17,769 nucleotides of DNA from Moduliflexus sp964602655 (GTDB taxonomy: Bacteria; Moduliflexota; Moduliflexia; Moduliflexales; Moduliflexaceae), in contig CAZRSF010000098.1 in NCBI GenBank assembly GCA_964602655.1, forward strand, positions 1 to 17,769, in the 5' to 3' direction. The translations under genes were made by a program, and so were the position numbers. This document shows, one piece after another, positions 1 to 7,928 of this stretch. Each line of letters opens with the position of its first letter. Within the stretch, counting starts at the first letter, position 1. The notes beneath the pieces were generated by a model. The model saw nothing but the letters and a program-made list of their open reading frames with translations, did not search any database and was not told the origin of the DNA.

Positions 1-1
1 G

Positions 2-1903
2 AACGTGCTGGTGGATAACCTTGTCTCGAAAGATGGCAAAGCCACCTCGATTGTCGTGGAATTGGAACCGAACGCCAGCATGGACATGCAGGAATCGGTC
101 TTTAAAGAAGTGCGCCAGATCGTTGACGCCAACAAAGAGGAAGGGGAATCGTACCATTATTCCGGCTACACCGCCATCAACGTGTTGCTCGGCGAATACA
201 TGCTCAAAGATATTCGCAACCTGCTGCCGATTGCGTTTCTTGTGGTCGCGATTTCGCTCTATCTCTCGTTCAAAACCTTGCGCGGCGTGGCGCTGCCGCT
301 GCTGAACGTCGGCCTTTCCGTGATCTGGACAATCGGCGCAATGGCGATCTTCGGCGTGAAACTCTCGCTGACCTGTACCGCAATTCCGGTGATCCTCGTG
401 TCGGTCGGCACGGCCTACGCGATTCACATCGTCCGCGATTATTACGACGAAATCAACCGAGGACTGCCGAAAGACGAAATTTTCGCCGCCTGTTTCAGCA
501 AAATCGGCATTGCCGTCATTATGGCGGGCTTGACCACCGTCGCCGGGTTTGCCACGCTCTATACGTCGGAAGTGCTTCCGATTCGCGATTTCGGCGTATT
601 TGCCGCCTTCGGCACGTTCATCGCGCTCGTGTTGGCGATGGTGTTCGTCCCGGCCATTTTGTTCTTAGAAAAACTGCCGGAACGGCATGAAACCGATGAA
701 GAAAAAGAAGCGGCAGGCAAATTGTCGCCGACGCAGCGATTACTCCAGGCGCAGGTGACGTTTGCCATGAATCATCGCCGCTGGGTGCTGCTGGCCGGTC
801 TTGTGGTCGTCGCGCTTGGCGCATGGGGCGCGTCGCGGCTGGAAGTCAACGACAACGGCATCGCCTATTTCCGCAAAGGGACGCAGGTGCGCACCGATGA
901 CGACGCCCTGACGCAGCATTTCGGCGGTACGCACATGTTCAGCGTCATCGTCGAAGGCCCTGAGCCGGACTCGATGAAAGAACCGGCCATTCTGCGCAGC
1001 ATGGAAGGCTTGCAGCAGGATATCGAGCAAAAATTTCCGGCTATCGGCAAAACCATGTCGCTCGCCGATTATATCAAAAAAATGAACATGGCGATGAATG
1101 AAAACGACCCGGCGTTTTACACGCTGCCCGACACGCGCGACATGGTGGCGCAATACCTGCTGACTTACGAATCAGGCGGCGACCCGGACGATTTTTCGAA
1201 TGTTGTGGATTATGAATATCAAAAAGCGCGGATTATTTTGCTCTCGAAAAATGGCAATACCAAACATACGCAGCAGGTGCTTGACGAAGTGTATGCTTAC
1301 GCCAAAGCGAATTTCGATCCGGCATACAAAGTGCGGGTCACAGGCAGCGCGTACACGCCGGTCGTGATGGATCGCTACGTCGTGAGAGGGCAGATCAGCA
1401 GTATCATCACTTCGATTATCACGGTCTGGATATTGAATTGCATCATCTTTCGTTCGTTTGTCGGCGGCTCGATTGCCATCATTCCGCTCTCCTTCACGGT
1501 GCTGGTGAATTTTGCGGCAATGGGTTTCCTGAAAGTGCCGTTAGAAGTCGGGACTTCGATTGTCGCCAACGTGGCGGTCGGCATCGGCGTGGATTATGCC
1601 ATCCATTTCCTGAGTCGTTTCCGCTATGAATTCGACGCGCTGAAATTGACGAACACGGATGAAGGCTTTTTCAAGGCCACCGTGGAAACGGCGATTTCCT
1701 CCGGCCAGGCGATTCTCTTTAATGCCACGTCGGTTGCGATGGGCTTTTTGGTTATGGTGTTCTCGACCTTCGTGCCGCTCATCCGGCTTGGCGCGTTAGT
1801 GGCGGCGGTGATGTTCATCTCGTCGTTTGCCAGCATGGCGCTGCTGCCGGCGGTCTTAGTCGCGCTGCGCCCCAAATTCGCCACAAAAAATATCGAATTT
1901 TAA
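2..1903 (+). CDS. MMPL/RND-family exporter, 5'-truncated by window edge
   Basis: This is the 3' part of an RND-superfamily (MMPL type) inner-membrane transporter. The frame is open to the left edge, so the true start lies outside; 632 residues are visible from the first in-frame GTG, against roughly 750-900 for the family. Two transmembrane bundles flank a soluble domain (visible residues about 75-225, then about 260-460, then 470-625). The family motif occurs twice: GTAYAIH at visible residues 135-141 and GVDYAIHF around 528-535. Only the second copy keeps the Asp usually linked to proton coupling. Uma2 follows 16 nt after the stop, and a LolA-like protein and an outer-membrane barrel lie further down. 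That context suggests export of a hydrophobic molecule (lipid or similar) towards the outer membrane. The cargo cannot be read from the sequence. The family call is secure; the function is inferred. Confidence 0.9.
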   Translation, partial: NVLVDNLVSKDGKATSIVVELEPNASMDMQESVFKEVRQIVDANKEEGESYHYSGYTAINVLLGEYMLKDIRNLLPIAFLVVAISLYLSFKTLRGVALPLLNVGLSVIWTIGAMAIFGVKLSLTCTAIPVILVSVGTAYAIHIVRDYYDEINRGLPKDEIFAACFSKIGIAVIMAGLTTVAGFATLYTSEVLPIRDFGVFAAFGTFIALVLAMVFVPAILFLEKLPERHETDEEKEAAGKLSPTQRLLQAQVTFAMNHRRWVLLAGLVVVALGAWGASRLEVNDNGIAYFRKGTQVRTDDDALTQHFGGTHMFSVIVEGPEPDSMKEPAILRSMEGLQQDIEQKFPAIGKTMSLADYIKKMNMAMNENDPAFYTLPDTRDMVAQYLLTYESGGDPDDFSNVVDYEYQKARIILLSKNGNTKHTQQVLDEVYAYAKANFDPAYKVRVTGSAYTPVVMDRYVVRGQISSIITSIITVWILNCIIFRSFVGGSIAIIPLSFTVLVNFAAMGFLKVPLEVGTSIVANVAVGIGVDYAIHFLSRFRYEFDALKLTNTDEGFFKATVETAISSGQAILFNATSVAMGFLVMVFSTFVPLIRLGALVAAVMFISSFASMALLPAVLVALRPKFATKNIEF

Positions 1904-1919
1904 TCAGAGGTAATTTTCT

Positions 1920-2483
1920 ATGAATAGCCCACAGTTACAGAATGCGCAACACTATACTGCTGCCGATTATGTCACGTGGAACGACGGGCGGCGCTACGAA
2001 CTGTTTCACGGCGGCGTTCATGCGATGTCGCCTGCGCCGAGTTTGCAGCATCAGGGTATTTCGCGGAACTTGAGTTTCGAAGTCGGCGCTTGCCTCAAGC
2101 CGAACGCAAAATGCCAAATTTTTTACGCGCCGATAGATGTCTATCTCGGCGATGATACGGTCGTTCAACCCGATATAATCGTGGTGTGCGATCCTGAAAA
2201 ACTTCAGGCGAAAGGCTGCGTCGGAGCGCCCGATCTCGTCGTGGAAATTCTCTCGCCGTCCACATCGAAAACGGACTGGAATGAAAAATACAAACTCTAC
2301 GAAGAAGCCGGAGTGCGCGAATACTGGATTGTCAATCCGAGCGACAGCCTCTTGCATCTGTTTCGCCTGATTGACGGGAAGTTTCATTTAGACGGCACGT
2401 ATTCTGAGGAAGAATCCTTCACAATAGGCATCTTCGAGGAGATCACGATTGATTTGAAACGCATTTTTACGCCGATACGGTAG
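1920..2483 (+). CDS. Uma2 family (DUF820) PD-(D/E)XK nuclease-fold protein
   Basis: 187 aa, full length for the Uma2 family, whose fold is that of restriction-endonuclease-like PD-(D/E)XK enzymes. Visible hallmarks are YELFHGG near residues 26-32, QPDIIV with D85, PDLVVEILSPST with E109, then the NEKYKLYEEAGVREYW block with K123/K125. Together these give a plausible D-E-K metal site. The start is supported by an AGAGG Shine-Dalgarno about 9 nt upstream. It lies 16 nt after the RND gene and is probably co-transcribed with it. Uma2 proteins are abundant in cyanobacteria and other large-genome bacteria. Their cellular role is mostly unknown, so no substrate is claimed. Its place inside a transport cluster is odd and may simply reflect insertion of a mobile or selfish gene. 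Confidence 0.88.
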   Translation: MNSPQLQNAQHYTAADYVTWNDGRRYELFHGGVHAMSPAPSLQHQGISRNLSFEVGACLKPNAKCQIFYAPIDVYLGDDTVVQPDIIVVCDPEKLQAKGCVGAPDLVVEILSPSTSKTDWNEKYKLYEEAGVREYWIVNPSDSLLHLFRLIDGKFHLDGTYSEEESFTIGIFEEITIDLKRIFTPIR

Positions 2484-2573
2484 CGCGGAGTGACACTTCC
2501 GCGAAATAACGCGGGGATGTCCCCGCACACATATAACGCGAGATGTCCGGCGCGACGAACAGCCGGGCATCTC
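2484..2573 (+). repeat. Cluster of three short hairpins between uma2-like and LolA-like genes
   Basis: Three inverted repeats lie back to back. The first has arms 2484-2489 and 2498-2503. The second has arms 2511-2517 and 2520-2526, a GC-rich palindrome. The third has arms 2540-2551 and 2562-2573, 12 bp with one G-T pair. None is followed by a T-run, so they do not look like intrinsic terminators. The third shares the 12-mer CGACGAACAGCC with the inverted repeat at 5265-5338, which points to one family of dispersed intergenic palindromes. They could also serve as mRNA-stability structures upstream of the LolA-like gene. Confidence 0.6.
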
Positions 2574-2598
2574 AACATAACAACAAAGGAAGAAGAAT

Positions 2599-3411
2599 AT
2601 GAAAAAACAGATGCTATGGACAATGGTTCTTGGAATGGGATGTTGGATCGGGATGTCTGCGCTGACCGCGCAGGCGGAATTGCCGCCAATCGAGGCAAAA
2701 CAGGTCGCAGTGAACGCCGATGAGCGCGACGACGGAGACGATGAAGTCGGCAATCTTGAAATGGTGCTGACGAACGATAAAGGCCAGGAACGCATCCGCA
2801 AAGTCGTGGCCTATCGCAAAGATTACGGCAAAGACACAAAGCTCGTCATGTTTTTTCAGGAACCGGCTGACGTAAAAGACACGGCATTTTTAAGCTGGAA
2901 CTATGATGATTCAAGCAAAGACGACGATCAATGGCTCTATCTGCCTGCGACCAAAAAAACGCGCCGCATTTCCGGCGGGAATAAAAAAGATTACTTCATG
3001 GGGACGGATTTCACCTTTGACGACATGGGCAAGCGGAGTGTCGAGGATTACACCTACACGATGCTCGGCACGGAAACGATTGACGGCGCGGAATGCTATC
3101 ATATCGAAATGCTGCCGAAAGACGACAGCATCATCAAAAAAACCGGCTACGGACGCGGCGAACTGTGGGTGCGCGGCGACATTTGGATTCCAATCAAAGC
3201 CAAATTCTACGATAAAAAGCTCGAATTCATCAAAGAATTGACGGTCTCCGACATTCAGCAAGTTGACGGTATCTGGACGGCGCACACGATGAAGATGGTC
3301 AATGACAAAGAAAAACATACCACCGTCTTCAAGTTCAGCAATATCAAGCACAACACCAGCCTGAGCGATGACATCTTCTCAGAACGTCAATTGACGAAAG
3401 GCGCAAATTAA
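2599..3411 (+). CDS. Outer membrane lipoprotein-sorting (LolA-like, DUF1329/PF17131 type) protein
   Basis: 270 aa, with a clear Sec signal peptide (positive MKK start, hydrophobic core, AQA cleavage site at about residue 26), so the mature protein is periplasmic. The mature part has the family pattern: FFQEPADVKDTAFLSW at about 85-100, DDQWLYLPATKKTRRISG at about 109-126, and an FMGTDFTFDDM block. This is the LolA-like half-barrel group annotated as 'outer membrane lipoprotein-sorting protein', which is regularly encoded beside MMPL/RND exporters. It probably carries a hydrophobic ligand between the RND pump and the outer membrane. A strong AAGGAAGAAG ribosome site precedes the ATG. No sign of damage. 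The cargo is unknown. Confidence 0.88.
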   Translation: MKKQMLWTMVLGMGCWIGMSALTAQAELPPIEAKQVAVNADERDDGDDEVGNLEMVLTNDKGQERIRKVVAYRKDYGKDTKLVMFFQEPADVKDTAFLSWNYDDSSKDDDQWLYLPATKKTRRISGGNKKDYFMGTDFTFDDMGKRSVEDYTYTMLGTETIDGAECYHIEMLPKDDSIIKKTGYGRGELWVRGDIWIPIKAKFYDKKLEFIKELTVSDIQQVDGIWTAHTMKMVNDKEKHTTVFKFSNIKHNTSLSDDIFSERQLTKGAN

Positions 3412-3435
3412 CGACCACTGTAAAGATGCTCCTGG

Positions 3436-3761
3436 CTGACAGAGATAGGTATTTGAGGTGGCGCAGCCGTGAACTCCCCCTCCAGGAAGCAGGGCTGTTA
3501 CGTTCTATTTTTTGCCCTGAAAGGGCGCAGTCATATTAGCCCAGGGCGTCAGCCCTGGGAAAACAGCGCATCGGGCAGATTCGCCCTGAAGGGGCGTCTC
3601 ATTGAGGCGCTCTTTCAGAGCGTACCTGCCGACATGCCCTCCTTCCCAGGGCTTCGCCCTGGGCTAATATGACTCGCGCCGTTGGCGCGTTGAGAACGTA
3701 ACAGCCCTGCCTCCAAGGAGGGGAATGCGCAGATGCGCAGCCAAATACCTACCCTTGTCAG
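3436..3761. repeat. ~326-bp nested imperfect inverted repeat (MITE-/REP-like)
   Basis: Almost the whole gap between the LolA-like and barrel genes is a giant imperfect palindrome. Outer arms are 3436-3455 and 3742-3761. Middle arms are 3489-3506 and 3693-3710 (18/18 complementary). Inner arms are 3530-3560 and 3644-3673 (about 30 bp). The innermost region also has small CCCTGAA..GGGCG hairpins. I see no transposase and no convincing gene. The short open frame at 3469-3672 is a by-product of the repeat. It could be a non-autonomous mobile element or a dispersed REP-like repeat. Because it ends 28 nt before the next start codon, it may also affect transcription or stability of the barrel mRNA. 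Confidence 0.8.
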
Positions 3762-3788
3762 GGCGTCTCTACGGCCAATCATCATATT

Positions 3789-5126
3789 ATGAACACACGA
3801 TCTCTATTTCGCCCAATATGCCTGCTGCTCCTGACGCTTGTTCTCGCAGCGCCAGCACAGGCGCAAGATGACAACGACGACGCGCCGGGACTCTGGACGC
3901 AGTTCAACGAGGCGTTCGACGGCTATATCGAAAATTCCACCGCTTACCGCATCACCGACGAAAGCGAGTTGACCAAACTCGAAAACAGTCTGAACCTGAA
4001 ATTCAGCCATGCGTTCGGCGATGTCGTCAATCTCAAACTCGAAGCGCTCGCGGTGTATGACGCCATTTACGACCTCAACGACGATCTGGACGTTGACGAC
4101 GAAGACGAGTATCACGCCTACGTTGACCCGCGCGAAGTCACATTGAATCTGTCGTTCGAGAAATTCGAGATGCGGCTTGGCCGCCAGACGGTCAACTGGG
4201 AAAAAACCGACAGCCTCCGCGTCTTGGATGCGGTCAATCCGCTCGATCTACGGGAATTTTTGTTCGACGATTTCGAAGACCTCCGCATTCCGTTGTGGAT
4301 GGCAAATTTCGAATATTATCTCACGTCCGATTATTCGTTGCAATTCTTAATCATCCCGGACATGACATTTACCGAACTCGCTCACGCCGGTTCGGAATTC
4401 GAACTTGCTCGCGCCGCCGTGCCAGCGGGTTTGACGCTCAAGGTCAATGACGAAGATACGCCTGATGCCAGTATCGAAAATGCGGAATACGGCCTGCGTT
4501 TTCAGGGCATGGCGAACGGCTGGGATTTCTCCGTGAATTATCTCTATTCCTGGAATGACGAGCCGTTTACGAACAAGACGCTGAATCCCGCCACCGGCTC
4601 ATTGACGGTCACGCCCGCGCATGAGCGGATGCAGATGATCGGCGGCAGCGTCGTCAATGTCTTCTTCGATACGGTCGTTCGTCTTGAATTGGCCGCCAAA
4701 ATCGGCCAATATTTCAGCGTGGACGACCCAACGGTCAAAGACATGACGACAGAGAAAACCACGCTCGAATACGCGCTCGCCTTCGAACGCGACGTATGGG
4801 GCATCAGTTGGCTGCTTCAGGGGCATCAGAAACACATCCTCGATTATGAAGATATGATCGCGTCCGACGAAGAAACTGCCACATTTTTCACGCTTCGCGT
4901 CGCCAAAGATTTGAATCAGGAAGAAACGCTCAAAACCGAATTCAGGGCAGCCTATCGCGCTGATGACGGCGATTATCATCTGAACCCGCAAATCGAATAC
5001 GCCCTGAGCGACGCGTTGAAAGCCACGCTTGCCGCCGACATCATGGGCGGCGGAGAAAGCGACACGTTTTACGGGCAATTCGACGACAACGACCGCATAT
5101 ACGTCGAATTGCGCTACAGTTTTTAA
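3789..5126 (+). CDS. Outer-membrane beta-barrel protein, DUF1302-like
   Basis: 445 aa with an N-terminal signal peptide (hydrophobic stretch followed by AQA, cleavage near residue 25). The mature part is rich in alternating beta-strand patterns and acidic loops. It ends in YVELRYSF, the aromatic C-terminal strand expected by the BAM machinery. The segment MRLGRQTVNWEKTDSLRVLD followed by AVNPLDLREF (about residues 128-158) resembles the DUF1302 signature. DUF1302 barrels often pair with LolA-like and MMPL proteins, which matches the genes to the left. A role as outer-membrane exit or receiver in that envelope system is inferred. The ATG lacks a good Shine-Dalgarno and lies just after the large inverted repeat, so its translation or promoter may have been affected by that element. 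A generic porin is the alternative. Confidence 0.8.
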   Translation: MNTRSLFRPICLLLLTLVLAAPAQAQDDNDDAPGLWTQFNEAFDGYIENSTAYRITDESELTKLENSLNLKFSHAFGDVVNLKLEALAVYDAIYDLNDDLDVDDEDEYHAYVDPREVTLNLSFEKFEMRLGRQTVNWEKTDSLRVLDAVNPLDLREFLFDDFEDLRIPLWMANFEYYLTSDYSLQFLIIPDMTFTELAHAGSEFELARAAVPAGLTLKVNDEDTPDASIENAEYGLRFQGMANGWDFSVNYLYSWNDEPFTNKTLNPATGSLTVTPAHERMQMIGGSVVNVFFDTVVRLELAAKIGQYFSVDDPTVKDMTTEKTTLEYALAFERDVWGISWLLQGHQKHILDYEDMIASDEETATFFTLRVAKDLNQEETLKTEFRAAYRADDGDYHLNPQIEYALSDALKATLAADIMGGGESDTFYGQFDDNDRIYVELRYSF

Positions 5127-5205
5127 CAAACGATTCTCGCCGGAATTTTGCTTGACACCGACCTTCCTTTTTTTGCAGCAGTATTCGTGTGCAACGAACG
5201 ACAAC

Positions 5206-5234
5206 CTGTCAGACACCTTCACGGTGTCTGGCAG
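5206..5234. repeat. Short perfect hairpin downstream of barrel gene
   Basis: Arms 5206-5217 and 5223-5234 form a 12-bp stem (one G-T pair) with a 5-nt loop. There is no T-tract on either side, so an intrinsic terminator is not supported. It is better seen as one of the dispersed intergenic palindromes of this genome. Confidence 0.55.
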
Positions 5235-5264
5235 ATATGTTCAAGCATCGCGCCGCTGTATTTA

Positions 5265-5338
5265 CGTACCGACGAACAGCCACGTTCGTCGTATTTCTCA
5301 CCCCGTTGAGTCGGCGAACACGGCTGTTCGCCAGTACG
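5265..5338. repeat. Imperfect inverted repeat upstream of mtgA
   Basis: Arms 5265-5288 and 5315-5338 (24 bp each) are complementary, with the mismatches being mostly transition (G-T type) changes. That pattern fits a structure kept at RNA level or a decaying palindrome. The left arm shares CGACGAACAGCC with the hairpin at 2540-2573. It lies within the 230-bp gap before mtgA; apart from this and the hairpin at 5206-5234 I see nothing firm in that gap. Confidence 0.55.
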
Positions 5339-5356
5339 CCTCGATCATGACGATAT

Positions 5357-6139
5357 ATGAACGAAGACAGAGACATTTCTCCGAATCCGGCGGCGGATAT
5401 AACGCCGTCTGAACCAGCTAAAACAGAGACAACACCACGCAAACGTTTCGCCCTCCCGAAGATCATCGGGCGTGTGCTGTTAGCGGCAATCGCGTTGTCA
5501 ATCGTCATGGTGCTGGCGCTGCGCTGGGTATCGCCGCCGACCAGCGCGTTCATGCTGGCGCGCCAGCTTGACGGCGTTTTTCATGCCGAACGCCGGACGC
5601 CGATTCAATATGAGTGGGTGGATATGGCCGAGATTGCGCCATCTATGGCGCTGGCCGCGATTGCGGCGGAAGACCAGAAATTCCCGGATCATCGTGGCTT
5701 TGATGTCGAATCCATCTCGACCCAATTGGAGAAAAAAGCCGCTGGAAAGCGCGCGCGCGGCGCCAGCACGATTTCGCAGCAGGTCGCGAAAAACCTCTTT
5801 CTCTGGTCAGGCCGAAGCTATGTGCGGAAAGGATTGGAAGCGTATTTCACCGTGCTGATCGAGTTCTTCTGGCCGAAACGAAGAATTTTGGAAGTCTATC
5901 TGAATATCGCCGAATTCGGCGACGGCATATACGGCGTGTCTGCCGCTTCCGACACGTTTTTCGGGAAATCTGCCGCAAAGCTGACGCAAGGCGACGCGGC
6001 GCGGCTGGCCGCCGTCCTGCCGAATCCGAAACGGCTGAAGGTTGAAAACCCGACGCCGCATCAGGTGACGAAACGGCGCTGGATCGAGCAGCAGATGCGG
6101 CAATTAGGCGGCACGGAGTATTTGAAAAACATGCGGTAA
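5357..6139 (+). CDS. mtgA: Monofunctional biosynthetic peptidoglycan transglycosylase MtgA
   Basis: 260 aa, GT51-family glycosyltransferase that polymerises lipid II into glycan strands at the inner membrane, without a transpeptidase domain. There is a charged and Pro-rich cytoplasmic tail (1-36), one membrane anchor (about 37-56), then the periplasmic catalytic domain. Family motifs are AAEDQKFPDHRGFD with catalytic Glu105, GASTISQQVAKNLFLW at about 135-150, and the RRILEVYLNIAEFGDGIYGV-type block split around the second conserved Glu. Length fits MtgA (about 240-270 aa). The Shine-Dalgarno is weak. The last 21 codons are part of a 95-bp repeat that recurs at 9463-9557; the copy here is the intact gene end. 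Confidence 0.95.
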   Translation: MNEDRDISPNPAADITPSEPAKTETTPRKRFALPKIIGRVLLAAIALSIVMVLALRWVSPPTSAFMLARQLDGVFHAERRTPIQYEWVDMAEIAPSMALAAIAAEDQKFPDHRGFDVESISTQLEKKAAGKRARGASTISQQVAKNLFLWSGRSYVRKGLEAYFTVLIEFFWPKRRILEVYLNIAEFGDGIYGVSAASDTFFGKSAAKLTQGDAARLAAVLPNPKRLKVENPTPHQVTKRRWIEQQMRQLGGTEYLKNMR

Positions 6140-6168
6140 AATTGATCGTATTTATACTACAATTGTTA
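6074..6168 (+). repeat. 95-bp direct repeat, left copy (mtgA 3' end)
   Basis: Identical at 93 of 95 positions to 9463-9557 (differences in the GAG-TAT codon pair, GGG-TTT in the other copy). It spans the last 21 codons of mtgA, its stop, and the following 29 bp. It marks the left edge of the mosaic island. It resembles an attachment-site or gene-end duplication, though no integrase gene is visible. Confidence 0.85.
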
Positions 6169-6185
6169 TTTAGGGACATACTCTT

Positions 6186-6692
6186 ATGGAGAAAAAACAT
6201 ATTAACACGTTTATCTGTTCGGTCTTACTGTTGGGAATGGCAGCATTGCTGTATAATACGATACAATATTATCGAACGATACATATCCTGAAAGCTGGCA
6301 TTCCTCAAAAAGTGACATTAATGATTTATCCAAGAGTCTCTTCACCAGTTGGTCGCGCTGTGACATTCAGGTCTCCCGATCCGATTGTGACCGAATTTTG
6401 GTCAGCATTGACAGATATCCGGCTCTATTGGCCAAATCATGATACGATTAGCAGCCGGGATCATGAATGGTTTGTCGAAATATTTGCTGAAGACGGTCTG
6501 ATGCATATACAGATGGACTTCCATATCCCCTCGCATAAAAGCAGTATTGTGGCCGGGCAAATAGGAAGATTCAGCAGTAGAAACATGACCAATTACGGCG
6601 ACTTCCAAAGCGGCCAGTTGTATCAGTGGTATCAGCAATACAGCCACCGCTGGCTGACGCCGGAGGGGACGCCGCCCGCGCCGCAACCGTGA
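6186..6692 (+). CDS. Hypothetical protein with one N-terminal membrane helix
   Basis: 168 aa. I do not recognise the family. Residues about 8-26 form a hydrophobic helix preceded by MEKKH, suggesting a membrane-anchored protein with a roughly 140-residue domain outside the cytoplasm (inside-positive start). The domain has IDITLYWP-like mixed strands and a Tyr/Gln-rich tail (QLYQWYQQYSHRW), and ends in a Pro-rich PEGTPPAPQP. An AGGGA sequence 9 nt before the ATG is a fair ribosome site. The gene is richer in A+T than mtgA and the Rpn gene. Its last codons and stop lie in a 55-bp repeat that recurs at 9333-9387, so the native C-terminus may have been altered by recombination. Confidence 0.65.
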   Translation: MEKKHINTFICSVLLLGMAALLYNTIQYYRTIHILKAGIPQKVTLMIYPRVSSPVGRAVTFRSPDPIVTEFWSALTDIRLYWPNHDTISSRDHEWFVEIFAEDGLMHIQMDFHIPSHKSSIVAGQIGRFSSRNMTNYGDFQSGQLYQWYQQYSHRWLTPEGTPPAPQP

Positions 6693-6724
6693 ATCCGGCC
6701 ATGTTTCGCTTGACAAATTCGCGC
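6670..6724 (+). repeat. 55-bp direct repeat, left copy (leader of Rpn-type gene)
   Basis: Matches 9333-9387 at 50 of 55 positions. The left copy covers the end of the upstream hypothetical gene and the leader of the PD-(D/E)XK gene; the right copy stands alone with no such gene after it. It also contains a TTGACA at 6710-6715, kept in the right copy, but no good -10 element follows at normal spacing. It is either a mobile leader copied with Rpn-type genes or a recombination junction. Confidence 0.7.
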
Positions 6725-6758
6725 AGTGGCATCTTCGTATGTTCAGGAGGTATGCACC

Positions 6759-7601
6759 ATGCACTTTGCCGATCCCACAAGCGATATTGCCTTTAAAAAG
6801 GTCTTTGGCAGCGATCAGCACACCGCGATTCTCATCAGCTTTCTGAACGCCGTCCTCGATTTGCAGGGGGACAAAGCGATCGCGGAATTGACGATTCTGA
6901 ACCCGTATCAGGCGCCGAAAATCAGCCTGCTGAAGGAAACGAATCTCGATGTCCGCGCCACGACGAACGGCGGCGTCACCTTTATCGTGGAAATGCAGGT
7001 GGAAAAACAGGACTATTTTGCGAAACGCGCGTTGTATTATACCGCAAAAGCCTATGTCTCGCAGATCGCGAAAGCGGAACAGTACCCGACACTGAATCAG
7101 GTGATTTTCGTCGGGATTATGGATTTCACGCTCTTCGAAACGCCGGACTATCTGTCCAGACATCTGCTCTTGAACGAAAAGACTCACGCGCAGGAGATTC
7201 GCGACCTCGAACTGAATGTTATCGAACTCCCCAAATTTACCCTGACTGAGCGCGAGCTTCGCACGGTCATCGAAAAATGGGTCTATTTTTTCAAACATGC
7301 CGGCGATCTGACGATGATTCCGGCCACGCTGACCGACCCGCCGGAGTTAGCGGACGCGTTCGACATTTTAGAGCAGCACGCCTGGACGCGGGAAGAAGTC
7401 GAGATTTACGACTACTGGGCGCTGCAAGACGCCGGACATCAGGATGCGCTCGACACCGCCAAACGGGACGGAATTAAGGAAGGAGAATTCCAGAAAGCTT
7501 GTGCGGCGGCAAGAGAAATGCTGCGCGACGGCGTTCAGCTTGACAACATTCTCAAATGGACAGGATTGAGCCTGGAAGAGGTCGAACGCCTCAACAATTA
7601 G
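6759..7601 (+). CDS. Rpn/PDDEXK_2 family PD-(D/E)XK nuclease ('transposase')
   Basis: 280 aa. It opens with the hallmark FADPTSDIAFKKVFG, then NLDVRA with D64 and FIVEMQV with E78 and Q80, giving the D-ExQ active site of the PD-(D/E)XK family annotated as PDDEXK_2/Rpn transposases. A longer in-frame start exists 33 nt upstream (GTG at 6726). The ATG at 6759 is preferred because AGGAGGT sits 7 nt before it and the family begins at this motif. Rpn proteins (E. coli RpnA) promote RecA-independent recombination and cut DNA; full transposition is not established. The C-terminal part has helical segments with KRDGIKEGEF, typical of the family. Base use is like the host genes, unlike the A+T-rich genes on either side. 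Confidence 0.88.
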   Translation: MHFADPTSDIAFKKVFGSDQHTAILISFLNAVLDLQGDKAIAELTILNPYQAPKISLLKETNLDVRATTNGGVTFIVEMQVEKQDYFAKRALYYTAKAYVSQIAKAEQYPTLNQVIFVGIMDFTLFETPDYLSRHLLLNEKTHAQEIRDLELNVIELPKFTLTERELRTVIEKWVYFFKHAGDLTMIPATLTDPPELADAFDILEQHAWTREEVEIYDYWALQDAGHQDALDTAKRDGIKEGEFQKACAAAREMLRDGVQLDNILKWTGLSLEEVERLNN

Positions 7602-7611
7602 CATTCGGGGA

Positions 7612-7902
7612 TTGAGCGATGCGGCGGGCGAATCCATACTTGTATCGCGGCGAGCAGTTCGACGCCGACCTGAGCGCGTACTACCTGCGGGCGCGGTATT
7701 ATCAGGCCGCCACCGGGCGCTTCCTGGCGACGATCGGGTGGAAGGATTACCTAATGAGCCTATAAGCAGGCATCGTTATCTCTATGGAAATAATGAGCCA
7801 ATAAATAATATTGATCCTTTGGGATGCTTTAATGGATCCAGAAGATATAATATTTCGAGTTGCTTTGAATATGACTCTTTGGCACCAAACCGGCATGGCT
7901 AA
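7612..7902 (+). pseudogene. RHS repeat-associated core remnant, frameshifted
   Basis: The frame beginning at the ATG at 7619 reads NPYLYRGEQFDADLSAYYL and then RARYYQAATGRFL, and stops at 7765. The next part of the core, EGLPNEPISRHRYLYGNNEP and then INNIDPLGC, is in another frame and runs to a stop at 7902. This is the conserved RHS/YD core C-terminus broken by a single-base loss, probably in the TGG-AAG run near 7740-7743. Upstream, LSDAAGE in the frame of 7612 suggests one more shift. After DPLGC there is a unique tail of about 20 residues, the place where RHS proteins carry variable toxin tips. No RHS barrel or start is present, so this is a debris cassette and not a working gene. Confidence 0.75.
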
Positions 7903-7928
7903 AATATACTGGAATAAAGCATCTGGAT

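Noticed and set aside
3469..3672. Open frame of 67 codons between the LolA-like and barrel genes
   Set aside because: Lies wholly within the large inverted repeat and its residues just mirror the palindrome; no ribosome site.
5152..5180. TTGACA as a promoter for mtgA
   Set aside because: No -10-like hexamer at 16-18 bp.
5206..5234. Intrinsic terminator after the barrel gene
   Set aside because: Good stem but no T-tract on either side.
2484..5338. CRISPR-like array from the repeated palindromes
   Set aside because: Repeats are dispersed, of differing length, with no regular spacers and no cas genes.
6710..6740. TTGACA with TCGTAT as promoter for the Rpn-type gene
   Set aside because: Spacing of 19 bp and only three matching -10 bases; too weak to list as a promoter.
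6726..6758. Upstream GTG start for the Rpn-type gene
   Set aside because: The AGGAGGT site falls inside this extension and fits the ATG at 6759, where the family motif begins.
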